Assembly: GCA_963970005.1 (NCBI GenBank)
Contig: CAXAMN010005402.1
Span: forward strand, 109,624 to 173,623
DNA from: Durusdinium trenchii
Taxonomy: Eukaryota > Sar > Dinophyceae > Suessiales > Symbiodiniaceae
Reading direction: 5' to 3'
DNA: 64,000 nucleotides
Under the pieces are notes generated by a model. It was not told the origin of the DNA. It was given only the letters and a program-made list of their open reading frames with translations, and did not search any database. Every line of letters starts with the position of its first letter. The first letter of the stretch is position 1. The position numbers and the translations under genes were made by a program. Shown piece after piece: positions 22,067 through 33,581 of the stretch.

Positions 22067-25000
22067 CTGAGATAAAAGATCCGTGGCCGGAAAGAACATG
22101 ACAAGAACATAAGCAACTCCATGATTTCTGAGTGTTTATGGTGTTTTTAAAGATGGGGACCCCCAGCCAGCCCTCGTAATGCATGCACCCCTGCGCTGCT
22201 GCTCAAACTTTGCAATTATTTTGGATGTTTTATGATGTTTTCTTGGCTGCATGTGTCGTAGTCAATGGTCATTGTTATACAATACTTGCAGCGCACAAAG
22301 TCGTCATGGCTATGCGGCTGTGTGATAACCACCACATTTGCATGCCTTGAGATGCCTTGAGTCTTGAGTGTGCAAAGCTTTTGTGCTCGAGTTGTGGCCC
22401 CTAACGCATGTCTTTCGTGTGACTCCGAGCGCTCCCTACTTCTACTCTGTCCGTGAAACATGCAAAAAATGCAGCACACCCGACGAAAACACTCAGTCAC
22501 CCCGACTGGTCGACTGGTCCAAATTAGTGGAGACTGAGACTCTTTGGGATTGGCCAAGATCTGCATCAACCGCTCCTCTGTGACCACGCCATCCCCTTGC
22601 ACATCGATTGCCCGGAAGATCCTCGGCTGGGCGTCTTCGAGATCTGGATGGTTGGTGGTAAGAGAGTCTAAGCATGAAGCGGTGAGATAAAGCGCAAGTC
22701 TTCATGATCAAATGAATTCACAAGATGTTGCAGTTTAAACTTTAGGGTTGCTCAAAGGTTATCAACGAGTACCTTGGATTCTTGTGCCATCCACATCCCC
22801 ATGGGCTGATTGAAGCTCCTGAACATGCGAAACATCCAGTGCAAACGTTGGCCTGGCTATCAAAGACCTCGAGGGGAAAGGATGAATTTGGAAGGATTCA
22901 TTGCACCTACCTACCCATTTCAAGGTGCCCTGGTGTAGTGTCAGTAGGGATGGTCTGTAGTGGCAACATCGGGTCGGCACAGTGAGTCCTGATGGGGCCC
23001 ATTCGAGACCACCCAAAAGAGTGCTGGCCACTTGAAAAGGACTTAAAAGTGTCCAATAAACCTCTGAGGAAAGAAACTATATAATAATGCATATGTGTTC
23101 AGGACTCGTGTGCGATGTAGAACTCGTGGTGTGGCCCAACCAAATTACAAATACTGTACTTTTGTTTTACTGACGGGTGTAATTTGCCGACACCACTGTG
23201 TGACCGTGTGAGTTCCCCCCAGCTCTTAAAGCTGAATAGAATACGGATAGTACGAACACGGCGCACACATACCACAAAACACACCTAAAATAAGTTGACG
23301 GGGATAAAATTCAGTTGAGCTGATGTCAGTTTTGTCGAGTTTTGTGGCACTCGAGTTTGGCGAGTTTGGCGAGGACAGTCCACGTGAGTGCGTCTCAAAC
23401 CCTCTCCCACACTACATCTCCTGAAGTTCACACAAGCCAAAATGCTCATCCTGATGCATCTCAAATCCTGTGCATGCTTCGGTCTGGTTCGATCCCCGAT
23501 CGTGCGTAAACCATGCTCCAACGGTTCCAACTCAGTCTACCTCCACTAACCTCTCCACCAGCGCCACCAACCTTCACCAAGGGTCCGCTCGAGTTTGGCA
23601 ATGTATTGGGACTTGAGCCTCAGCTTGTCCACCACCAGCTGTTCCGCATCGTTTTGCGCCGCATCGAAAGTATCCTTCCTTGGGTGTGGGTTCCAGAAAG
23701 GGCCAGCTGAAACTGGAAAACTGTAAAGTGGTCCAAGAATCCAAAGCAAACAGGCTGCGAACCCACAAACATCTTAAGAACTGACGTTTGTTCAGGTCTG
23801 TTCAGCGTGTTCCACGCAAATTCACAAAACTGAAACCCATCATCCTATTTTCAAACTGCATAGTTCCGTTTGCGTTCGTGCAAACGCCAACTCCCCTCAA
23901 ACATCGGTCATAATAGAAGAAACAAGGCTACTGCAGCTGGAGCCAGTTGGATTTTCATGCGTTGCTGAGCGGCTGCACGCATCCGAATTGGATCTGGCCA
24001 CGCATGTGTCTAGTCTATATAGCTGCTAGCTAGCAAACTTGCAAGAAAACATCCCACTTGCAGAACTCATCCCACGTCCCTTCTGTCCCAACCGGCTGTC
24101 CAAAAGCGTCCGGAAACGTTCCCTCTCATTGTGAGGAAAACTGTTTGGTGGCCATGCCACAGGAAGACAGCACTGATGACCCGGATGACTGCAAAAACCA
24201 CCTGAACGGCGGTAAAACTGGCAGAATCGAAACTGCAGGGCTCACATAACAAAACATCCAACACAGGAATTAAAGACTGCTGAGCGAATCAGGTGAGACA
24301 CCACGGTGATGTAGAGCCTCAGCATGCAACTCCAGGACCACTGCAGGAAACGAGAAACAACTCCCCGTCACATTGGAGACATGGTCGTCCATGGTTGCAA
24401 ATAACAACAACGGTTCAAGTGTTGCTCTCACCTGCACAAACAACGAAAAACTAGATGTGATGAGATGTGGCAAGTAACACAAAAAACACCACAAATGCTT
24501 GGCTCGCGTTCTCCAACACCGGGCGCACATTGACAGGCCAGTTTCCTGCGCCAAACCCCAGGTTCAAAAGCGAAAACTGAATCATGAAATCATCCAGCTA
24601 ACGCAAATCTTAGAAGTGAACTGCCGTCTGGCTACTTAGACGCGTTTCCTAAAACAAGCATGTGGCATGCGAAACATGTTTCAAGGCCTGCAAATGTAAT
24701 CTCGAACAACGTGTACGTTGCGCGGTAGGCAGTGCCATAGCCTCAGAACGACAAGTGCAAAAGGGTTTTCAGCCAAACCTAGGGCCGGATAGTCTTCCAT
24801 AGTGAACATACTGAAGCCACGGCGAGGAGAAACAACAAATTACACTGGCATAGACCCTAAATAGCGGGGGTGTATAGGTTTAAAGGACACCCCACAAACG
24901 GCGTGTAACCGCAGCACGCAACATCAGACCAGCCCACCAATATGCGCAACATCTATCAGCTGAGTGCCACGCTTTGCCCAACACTGCCAGATCGGCAAGG

Positions 25001-28000
25001 ACCAGCCAAAGCTGCCCGGACGACATTATGATCGTTGTTGCACAACACGTTGTCATACACAAGATGACAGCATATCACGCAGGCGTAACATGGCGTAACG
25101 TGGTGTCATCCCTGGCATGACCTGACGTCACCCCAGGCATGACATGATGTCATCCCTGGCATCACGTGATGATGCCCCTGTAGTGCCATAATGTCATCAC
25201 TGGCATGACATAATTTCACTTTCACCATGATGTCACCCCTGCCATGCCATGATCTCATCCAAGCACCTGCACCAGCACGGCAGCACCCGCAAAACGAAAA
25301 CGCTTATTCATAGCCACACCTGCACCAGCACCAGCACAGCAGCACCCGCAAAACGAAAACGCCGATCCTCCCTCGGATGCTGTCAGCACTTTAAAGTAAT
25401 CATCATTACCTGGCAACTGTATCCAAGGACCAGGCAGGGTCCAAGTCGCTCCAGTAGGTGCTACACACCTTCAGGTGACCCCGCAGCCCCTCAATCCCTC
25501 AGGGCTTCCTGCCACCAAGCCCCAAAACATCTTGAAACCAAAAATAGCCGTGCGCCGTGAGCATAAAAACTTGTCTCGTCCTATTCACTGCGTTCAAGCC
25601 GCACTCGTGGCAATATTGGCAATAAAACACATCTTTCGGATTCCCCGCAAGCGAAACGTGTGAAGCTCAAATATCAGTTCTTGCCTGCTTAAGTTCAAGT
25701 TCGTGAATTGGTGCCTCGCGCCCTCTTGAATCTTCCAGTATGGTGGCCGCTTTTTGCCAAAGGATGTCAAGTCTATTCCACGTGGCAAGTGGCACAGGCA
25801 CTTGCTTTGCGCCTTCTAATCTTTTTATCTCTAAGCTCAAGTTGACGGTAGTGAGGGTGTAGTCTGTCTCTGTTACTATAGTGACTGCAGCTACTTCATG
25901 CTGCTTAAATACGGTTAGGACCTACGATTTGGAGTTTCTACGGCGTGGAGGGCGCAAGCATCCAAGGTACAGTGGAAACTTTCCAAGTGGTGATCTTGAG
26001 ATACTACCAATAATCGCGCGGGGGGCTCTGCTCCACATCGCTTGGTAAATTCATGTAATTTTTGATCCATTTTGACGCCAAGCAGCGCTCCCATAGAAAA
26101 TACCGTTCAGTCTCTGGCAGCGCTTCGTCCAAAATGAAGGCCTTCCGCTGGACTCGAGTGAAGGTGGGACATGGTGGGATATAATGGTGGGACATGGTGG
26201 CACAAAAGGGTGGGACATGGTAGCTTCTTGTTACTAGGGTTTACTTCATATACCTGCAAAACCCTCCAACACGTCTCCTCTCGACTTTTTTGGACTCGAA
26301 AGTTGCAATTTGGAAACTAAAGTGCCTGAGCACAAAAATGACATAGAATGACATAGAGCCTCAAAAATTGTTGTGTTGCGCAAGCATGGCCACTGACCAG
26401 TCAGTTCTCCAATCCAACAGGGGAATTCGGCTTCCATGAATCTCATTGCGCTGCTGGATGTTCTGCGCGTAAAATGCATTCCTCCCTCGACTTGCCTGGA
26501 ACATGACTCACTCCCTTGTGAATTGTTTGCCCCGTCCGCTGTGACCAAGAAACACGGCGCCTGTAGGAGATTGCCCATCATCAAGGCACCCATTGTCATA
26601 AAGACCCCCAGCAAAACCATGGACCAACACAATGATGGCAAGAAACATTGGCATGCACGCCTCAGTCCAGGACATAGGTCACTGCATTTGTATGCACGTG
26701 TGTGTCTGGCAATTCCGGTTCATGAGTCCCCTCGTGGGGAGGTTTCGACCCACCCAAAAACAGTGCAGGTATCTTGTCAATGGCTCATTGAGACTGCAGG
26801 AGCAGATCCCTAACGGCCGAGCCTTGAGGAAAGGCTGGGAGATCACACGTGTCAATGGTCAACTGCTCTGATATAAAGGGCAAGTAGAACCCTCACACAA
26901 ACAGCAAAGTATTGGGTTTCTGAGCAGTGCGCACCATATTGATCTCTACAACTGTTGTCATGGCCATCTGGAGTTCCAGAGTGTTTTACGGTAGGCTGCA
27001 CAGTAGGCTGCTCGCTTTCTCCAAGGCGCACTAAAACCCGCAAGCCGCGAAAGAACCGCAAGCTGCGCACCATGCGAATCGCTCGCCTGGTGGTGCTGGC
27101 AACAAGTTAGGTCATGATGCGTTTAAATATGGATCATGACTATGGACAAAAATCTTACAAGGGGGCGCGAGACGTGCTTGGATAACTGGTGTATGTAAGT
27201 GTGTTGATGGTTTCCACTTATGGAAAGTCCATGTGAACACAATAATTAAGTAATGTTACTGAAAACATGGGCATGTCACATACCACAACAGTCCAAACCT
27301 GCTCCTACAAAAGCGAGCGGCCATACTAGCGGCCATTTGTTTGTTGGCCAAAGGGGTCTGTGGCCGCAGTCTGTGCAGTTCATTTTGGCAAGTCGCAGGG
27401 ACTTTAAAGCACGCATCAAGCGAAGGATCACCACACTTCTTGAGGCTTCCTGAGCTGAACGAGTGTTGCGTCTGCTTTCCGGCCCACTTTCGGTCGGCAC
27501 TGCGAATCCGACATTGCTAAGAGGCGTTGGTATCTTCCAGAGAGAGACGCAGGATTAAGTCGATGACGCCGGAGATCACGCACAAAGTGTCCTTGCCAGA
27601 TCGATGAAGGTTGGTGGGTGGGTGGATAGGGAATCCTCGTTAAAACACTCGATGGATGGTGTCTGAGTTCACTTATTGAAACGTTTTCTGGACCTTTCAA
27701 GCACCGTGACTTGGCACATATTGAAACATCATGATCATGATCATCCAACGTTAAGTTTCCCTAAAAACCTAGGAACCAACGGAACCTAATCATTAGTGCC
27801 TGAGCTATCCTGCGTCCTAGCTAGGAGCGAACTTCTCCTAGTAGCTTACTTCTCCCTTACTTAATTGTATAAGTAGGCGCCTACTCAATTAAGCAAGGAG
27901 GCAGGGCCACGGGCTAAAAAAATGGTCGATGAAAAAAAAGCGCGCACAGCGGAGAGATATTGGCTCAACCCAATACCTAAACGTGCATGTAGAAAAAAAC

Positions 28001-30318
28001 ACAGGTTCAGTTCGATTTGTCCACAATGTCCACAATCCTACCTACAAAGGAAGGAACACATTGCAAGCCCAAAGCAAGATGCAACTTGGAAGCTTGTGTT
28101 GTTAGAGCCTTAGTAGATGGTATAGTCTCATCCCACTCGATGTCTCCATGCTCGTTAGCCAAGATGATTTGTCGAAATTACGCACAAGTGGGTTATGATC
28201 CCAACACCGTGGACATTTATCTTTTCCTAGATCCAACATGTGCTATGGCACACTGGTACACATGCATGGCTTCCTCGCCAACCTGCGAATGTCTGAAGTG
28301 AGCGGGTAAAAGCCGAGCCTGGCCTTGACGTGTCTTAAAAGTGTGACTGAACACTTTGTTTTTCTTCCAGATCGATCGGACTTGGACTGTCCTCTGTTTC
28401 ATCGACATGTTGTTACACTCCACGCGCCTCATAGAAGGAAATCCCTCCAGCCGCCTTTGTTTCCTTCTCGTACACCGAGCGGGCACACAACAACACTTTG
28501 TGAACGTCCCACTGGTCAAATCGTGCCCAATTGTTGCTGCGCCCATGTCAGCAACCTGTTCCCCCGATACTGTCTCGAAAGAACGGACGCCTGAACTAAT
28601 CTCAGCACCGTCAGTTTCGAGCACGCTCGGAGTATAGCTGCAACTGCCACTACTGCGGCCATTGCCTTGCGAGCTCGCTGCAGCAAAAGGATAAATCAGT
28701 TTGGTAACAAACATTGGGTATGAATATCTGACCGAATCTGGCTCCAAAGGAGCCTAAGCCCTAAGCAACATCTTGGGCTGAATTGTGGCACGCGCCATCA
28801 CGCGCCGCTTTAAGACTTGATCAGGAAGTTCGCGTGTTTGTGGAAAAGGTTTGGAGCAAGGCTGGAGACGAGGGCAAGAACAGGAGTGGAGGGCAAGCTT
28901 GTCGCGAAACATGAGCCAAAAAAGAAAGCAAAAGCAGGTGTCTTGATGTGCCTTAGATCATCTTAGATCTATGTCACTTGAGTTCGCTCGTCATGAGTTG
29001 TGAGAGCATTCTGCATCACGAGTTTAACGAGTTTCCTCCCAACTTATGCCATTAAGATCCTCAAGCTTGATACGCCGCAGCCGAGACACATGTTGCAATG
29101 CTTGGTCACCGCTGAGGCTGTAGTTTGCCTAGAGTTCTGTTGAGATTTTGTGTCGATATCACCCGGTGAATTTTAAGGCTTGAGGGAGCATCTGCAAATC
29201 CGTGTGCCCAGGTCTGATTGCAAGGCTCTAAACGAGAGCCACCAATGCTCGATAGCCGATAGATATCGAATGATATCGATTGTTGAAGCGCCTGGCTCAT
29301 CGACACGTTTGCCTCACGCAGTTGCCTTTTCTCCCAAATGGTCTCTTGCAACTGTGCCTGCTGTAGTACTCCGAATTGCTTGCACCTACTGCTGCTCCAT
29401 CTGCTGTTCGCGCCAAGCCACATAACTCCGAAGAAGTCACTGTTGCTGCATCTGTTGGTGCACAAAAGCTCAAATGAACATCACAAGCCCTAACAGGCTC
29501 TAACAAATGCTCCTCCATCTCCCAGGAATCCGACTGCGATTGCAAGAGCTAACAACACTGCTATGCATGTTGCTCCAAAACTTGCGATCAAAGGTGCTTC
29601 TACATGGAACCTACCTCGTATGCTTCAGCTCCTCCTCTCTCAGCTGTAAAGCTCCACGCCGCCATGCACTAAATGGATTATAATCCCATATGATTCCAAT
29701 ACCCGGGCAAACATTTGTTTCCTTGGGCCAACGTGCGAAAGGGTACACATTCATGATGCCCACAGTTTAAGTACAACCATCCTGGCCCATCCTGTTCTCA
29801 CCTGCGAAAATGCTTCATTCTCAACACGAAGCCACGGCGCACATCCAACTCGTTTCTGGGCGATGGTGGGCACTGCTTTGCTTCATGCAATAATATGCGC
29901 ATGTATGTTTTTGTAGTAAAGTCCACTCAGTAATCCAGGGTGGCGCTGGGTGTGTGGACAGGCTGCCCCCCAAACCACCTCCACGAATGTAGGTGTAATG
30001 CCTTGGTCCTCACCCAGGGTCACCTGGGGCCTATCTAAGAGTTTACCTACCTCTGTGAATAAGGTGGCGCAACTCTCATTGCACCGCTTACAGCTTCAAC
30101 AAATGAAACTCATGAACACGCTACCCTCTCCACAGAAGCTGGGCCACACCCAACCCCTCGAGTGGAAACATTTGTGTATATGTGTAAATGCATATAGGCA
30201 TATTGGCATCCAAGCGTCGAACCAATTGGCGAAGTCAGTCAGAAACTCCATCCGATCCAAGAAAATTCGTACAATCCACTCGATGGTGAAGACAATGACA
30301 AATGTCACATCCAATGCC
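22024..30318 (-). CDS. Single-domain voltage-gated cation channel gene B (partial model, 13 exons)
   Basis: Thirteen minus-strand exons splice in one frame through S2, S3, S4, S5, turret, pore helix, filter, S6, post-S6 linker and EF-hand sequence. Exons: 30318-30219, 27591-27526, 27449-27397, 27086-27030, 26660-26561, 26141-26087, 24741-24688, 24545-24479, 24317-24302, 24201-24161, 23678-23589, 22621-22543, 22066-22024. The product would be a plasma- or organelle-membrane cation channel forming tetramers, with a calcium-sensing tail. S4 has nine basic residues at every third position. The pore reads TLFEITFAG then NWPVNVRPVLEN. Of the 12 closed introns, seven are GC-AG, three GT-AG and two GA-AG. 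S1, the N-terminus and the C-terminal end are not identified, so the coordinates are the recognised core only. Family placement (NaChBac/EukCat-like, common in dinoflagellates) is from knowledge; exact ion selectivity is unknown. Confidence 0.85.
22543..22621 (-). CDS. Gene B exon: first EF-hand
   Basis: The exon encodes IFRAIDVQGDGVVTEERLMQ, then ILANPK. The loop D-V-Q-G-D-G-V-V-T-E-E-R has Asp at 1, Asp at 5 and Gly at 6, but Arg rather than Glu at 12 (Glu is at 10 and 11). Calcium affinity may therefore be low. The donor is GAGTCTCAG (GA type). Confidence 0.87.
23589..23678 (-). CDS. Gene B exon: post-S6 cytoplasmic helix
   Basis: The exon encodes KDTFDAAQNDAEQLVVDKLR, then LKSQYIAKLE. 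This motif follows S6 in many dinoflagellate channels of this class. The acceptor is CCAAG|G and the donor GCGGACC. Confidence 0.88.
24161..24201 (-). CDS. Gene B exon: distal S6
   Basis: The exon encodes VVFAVIRVISAVFL. The acceptor is TTCAG|G and the donor GTGGCATGG. Gene C equivalent: VVFAVLRVITAIFL. Confidence 0.88.
24302..24317 (-). CDS. Gene B 16-nt microexon in S6 (LYITV)
   Basis: Sixteen nucleotides between CTGAG|G and the donor GTGTCTCAC encode L-Y-I-T-V. The flanking exons supply F-F-V before and V-V-F-A-V after, giving FFVLYITVVVFAV. Gene C has the same helix in a single exon as FFFLYITIVVFAV, which supports the exact boundaries. Confidence 0.8.
24479..24545 (-). CDS. Gene B exon: selectivity loop and start of S6
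   Basis: The exon encodes NWPVNVRPVLENASQAF, then VVFFV. The N-W-P after T-F-A-G forms the filter turn. The acceptor is CGCAG|G and the donor GTTACTTGC. Confidence 0.85.
24688..24741 (-). CDS. Gene B exon: pore helix
   Basis: The exon encodes RYGTAYRATYTLFEITFAG. It lies 1.3 kb from the turret exon. The acceptor is CTGAG|G and the donor GCCTTG, at the same codon position as in gene C (within the Gly of F-A-G). Confidence 0.86.
25085..25260 (+). repeat. Degenerate tandem array of palindrome-like TGGCATGACATGATGTCATC units
   Basis: Roughly 30-bp units built on TGGCATGACATGATGTCATC recur five or six times with substitutions. Each holds an ATGAcatgaTGTCAT-type near-palindrome. It lies in the intron between the turret and pore-helix exons of gene B. 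Confidence 0.7.
25260..25365 (+). repeat. Two-copy tandem duplication
   Basis: A block with CACCTGCACCAGCAC, then CAGCACCCGCAAAACGAAAA, occurs twice about 60 bp apart, directly after the array at 25085. It is intronic in gene B. Confidence 0.75.
26087..26141 (-). CDS. Gene B exon: extracellular turret
   Basis: The exon encodes AFILDEALPETERYFLWE, acidic, as in the turret between S5 and the pore helix. The acceptor is GGAAG|G and the donor GCTGCTTGG. It joins to R-Y-G-T in the next exon. Confidence 0.8.
26561..26660 (-). CDS. Gene B exon: S4-S5 linker and S5
   Basis: The exon encodes RACQCFLPSLCWSMVLLGVF then MTMGALMMGNLLQ. Gene C has the aligned KACQCFLPSLCWAM. The acceptor is CTGAG|G and the donor GCGCCG. 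Confidence 0.86.
27030..27086 (-). CDS. Gene B exon: second half of S4
   Basis: The exon continues RAIRMVRSLRFFRGLRVLV, carrying on the every-third Arg pattern without a break across the intron. The acceptor is ACCAG|G and the donor GCGCCTTGG. Confidence 0.88.
27397..27449 (-). CDS. Gene B exon: first half of S4
   Basis: The exon encodes EASRSVVILRLMRALKSL, with basic residues at every third position. The acceptor is CTCAG|G and the donor GCGACTTGC. The intron start and next exon start share GCGA. Confidence 0.85.
27526..27591 (-). CDS. Gene B exon: S3
   Basis: The exon encodes DTLCVISGVIDLILRLSLED then TN. It joins the previous exon to give F-A-N-W-F-D-T-L, matching gene A. The donor is GCCTCTTAG; reading on would hit a stop within two codons, which confirms the exon end. 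Confidence 0.82.
27592..30218. other. Gene B intron between S2 and S3
   Basis: A 2.6-kb intron with no exon-like homology. It includes a weak CTAGTAG-type repeat near 27818-27890 and several chance ORFs. Confidence 0.5.
30219..30318 (-). CDS. Gene B exon: S2 and S2-S3 loop
   Basis: The exon encodes ALDVTFVIVFTIEWIVRIFL, then DRMEFLTDFANWF. S2 has the conserved Phe, Glu-Trp and Arg. The acceptor is CTCAG|G. To keep the AG|G acceptor of the next exon, the intron must begin GACGCTTGG (GA type). Confidence 0.85.
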
Positions 30319-30964
30319 CTGAGCAAAGCTGGGGAGAATGTGGGACTGCGAGGGGCACCCGGACTGAACAAATCAGAAATCCAAAGATCTCACCGTCCTT
30401 TCAAGAGTCTCGCATCTCCGGCCCCAACGACGCATCTCCCGGGCCTAAAAATATGAACGGCGTCGTTCCATGCTGCTGCCGAGCCGGCATGGTAGCCTTG
30501 GGCAGCAAAACAGCATCACGCCAGTCTCACAGCAGTTGTCGCGATGGCACGTAGGGCAAAAGGCAGGTTTGGACAAACAAAATGTGACATATGAGATATG
30601 AGAACATCATCTTGTCAACTTGTGATCCACCAGGCATCTCAGCCACAAAAGGCTTGATAGGGGGGGACCAAACCCATGCTCCCAAAATGCCACATGTGTA
30701 AGAGATGTTGATGTCCAAATCTCTTCTCATGGTTTGGCAGGATTATAAATACAGCCATGGTCACTAGTGGTCCTGAATGACCCGGAAGACCCCTTTGGTG
30801 CTTATTGATGCTGGAGGCGCAAGATGGAAGGGAAGAGAACAAGCAAAAACTGCAAAAAAAGCAAACATAACTTATATAAGTATGTACTGACTGTGTATAT
30901 AACATTACCACCGTAGTTGCCATAGTCCACCTCGTTCATCTGATCAATCAATCCCCCCATCCAC

Positions 30965-31035
30965 CCTAGTAGCTTCTTGTTATTAGTAATGGCCTCCAAC
31001 CTGATAGCGATGGCCTCCACCCTACTCGCTTCTTG
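30965..31035 (+). repeat. CTAGTAG-family repeat, locus 2 (diverged)
   Basis: CTAGTAGCTTCTTGTTA, then TAGTAATGGCCTCC and GCTTCTTGTTAC, match the family in plus orientation but lack the GGCCAGGAGCCCC core. Confidence 0.55.
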
Positions 31036-33225
31036 TTACAAACAATCACACACCTCAAGAACTTCTTCAGGCTCACCCCTTCGCCGGGGGGCCAATCATC
31101 TCACCATTGGCGTTGCCCTCCAGCCTGACTGGGCGCCGGAGGTGGGTGACCCAAGCTGGTCAACCACCGGCCAAGCACTCAACAAGTAGCGACGACATCG
31201 ACCGGAAGTGGATGCTTCGACTCACTATGTCAAACGCAAAGAGACCCCGTACCTCGCCGTTCCTCAATGGCGGAGCTTAACGACGGTGGCTTGAAGCAAA
31301 TCTGGCATGCCTTTCTCTGGATGAAATGTGTTACACGTGGGGCTATATAATGATAGCGCGGGGCACTCAAGCAGGGACAAGCTTGAAACTGTAAACTCCC
31401 TCCAAACAAACAGGCTTCTCCTAGATGCATCTCAAGGCAGCTTATGCCAAGTTGCACAGCAAGGGCTTCTTGCGGTCTTCAACCGTGCTTCTAAGTCCAC
31501 CCCAACCGTCAACACGGCACCATGGTCGCTTCGACCCTCCACCAGGCAGCTGGAACTCAAACAGCATCACGAGGGAGTTCAACAGGACCTCGACATGACA
31601 TGAAATCCGCTGCCCATGACGGGAACATGCGCTGCTATGACCAAACCTGAAGTTGCGCACGTGCCACATGCATCATCAATTTGCTTAAAAGAAGTTTGTG
31701 TCGGCGTTTTTTAGTTTTGTAACCTTCCCCCCTTGTGCCCTTGTTTCCTCTCCAGCATATGAACTACAGCCAGAACAGCCTCCTTGTGCCATTGAGCATC
31801 AGCATTACCATTCTTTAAACGTGTTGCCAAGAGGCTAGCCCACCAGCCACGTAATCAAGGAAGTACTTCAAGCGTGTGTGTCTTGAGACTCCTGTGCAAG
31901 CACAGGTGGTCAAGCGCCGGCAAATGCTGCTTCCTTGAGGAGCTTGGAACCTGAAGGGAAAAGAGATAGAATATATATAATCCAAAACTCCAACACCTCA
32001 AAGCAGGGAACTCTGGCTAGTCAAACGTAAATCCATCCTGGCAGGCTTGATGCTCCAGGGCAGCCTGAAAACGACATCAACAAGCCCATGAACGGTGATG
32101 CCTCCGAACTCATCCTTTTCACTCAAGAAGTGGTCCATTATGAATCGATCTCCAGATCGGCCATCCTTAAGGCCTTGGAATGGAGGCATGTGCGAGCCAA
32201 AAGCGGCAACCACGATATGATATCAGCAACCACTGGAGTTGAAACCACAAGACAAATCGCACCTAGAACCACTTTTGACTGCCTTTATCATTGGGCACCC
32301 CAAAGCAAACGCCGTGGGAGGCATCATGGACCAACCATGACTAACCGATCTCCAAAAAGACAACCGGCTTGTGGCTCAAGCAGTCGCAGCCGCAGTTATG
32401 TTTGGGTAAGCTCCTCCCTCCCTCGCTCCCTCCCTGGCTTTTTTGAGGGGTAAATGGGCAGCTGAGAGGCCGCTGATCAGTCCACGGATCGAAGGCCTTA
32501 GAGAAGAAGTTGAGCCATCGATCGGTGAACATGCCCGGGCACTTCAGAATTCAAGGATGTGGTAGTCTTGAAGCCTGGGAGTTGGGATAGGTTCCCTTGC
32601 CTTCTTGAGCAGGCTTTCCCAGCCAACCGCTAGCTGATGTTTCGGAATGCTTTGATGTGTTTTCATCTGACCAACATGCAGGAAAATGCGCTATGACGTG
32701 GTCTTCTTAGTTTCTCTTAGCAAACTAATGTCACAGCCATGGACGTGATTCGACATGGTGCTGCCTCCCCCTAACAAGCTTCTTACGTATCGTGTGCTCC
32801 ACCTGTAGACAAAGGGCTTGAACCCTTGTGTTGCACAGGATGGATGCTAGGTAAGCATTTCTTTGTGGATGGCCATCGCTTGACTCAGCCTCGTTGCCCT
32901 CTCGAGCATGACTGATCAGGTCTGGTAGGCAAAGAGCACCCCCCAAAAAAAGGGAAACTCAGCAGCCCCGCCACATGTTCTAGGATGAAACGTGAAATGC
33001 CCACTTGTGCCACGCAAACCAAGCAAACATCACCTACTCCAAGCGCCTCAGGATTGGTTATCCTCAGGAGTCTGCAGTGAAGACTGCTTGCTCGCATTCT
33101 TCCAGTGGACACCCCCACATGATCAAGCACCCACTTATACTTACACATCTGTCCTGCCACCTCGGATACGGGTTCCCACAAAACCATGGGAGGTCCCAAC
33201 CCGGGGAATCCTTGCTTAGTAATGC

Positions 33226-33325
33226 ACTTGTTACTAGCATTCTTGTTACTGAGTTACTGGTAGTAAGGCCAGGAGCCCCTAGTAGCGCCCCTGCTCCTAG
33301 TAGCGATGCCCTTTGCTCCGTTCGT
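33226..33325 (+). repeat. CTAGTAG-family repeat, locus 3
   Basis: The locus contains GTAGTAAGGCCAGGAGCCCC, then TAGTAGCGCCCC and TAGTAGCGATGCC, in plus orientation. Confidence 0.75.
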
Positions 33326-33542
33326 AGCGTCCACACCACTTGGATCGATCACCTGGACAGGTACATCCAAGCAGCGGCAAGGTATTTGGAGAACCCACCA
33401 CTTCCCCAGCGGAGTTGTTCAGCTGAGAATTCGCCTGAGATAAAGAACAGAATGACTCTCAACTTAATGTGTGCTAAAAAGGGGAAGGTGCACACTTAAC
33501 ACACCCCGTGTAAGTATGTGTGTTGAGCTCAACTCATAGGTG

Positions 33543-33581
33543 TCTTTACCCCTCTTGACTTATAGGTGTGGTAGGGGTAAA
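33543..33581. repeat. Inverted repeat with 10-bp arms
   Basis: CTTTACCCCT and AGGGGTAAAG face each other across roughly 20 nt. No gene context is known, so a structural or terminator role is not supported. Confidence 0.5.

Noticed and set aside
23481-23515. GGTTCGATCCC resembling a tRNA T-arm / B box
   Set aside because: No matching acceptor stem, D-arm or anticodon arm is found at the right distance upstream.
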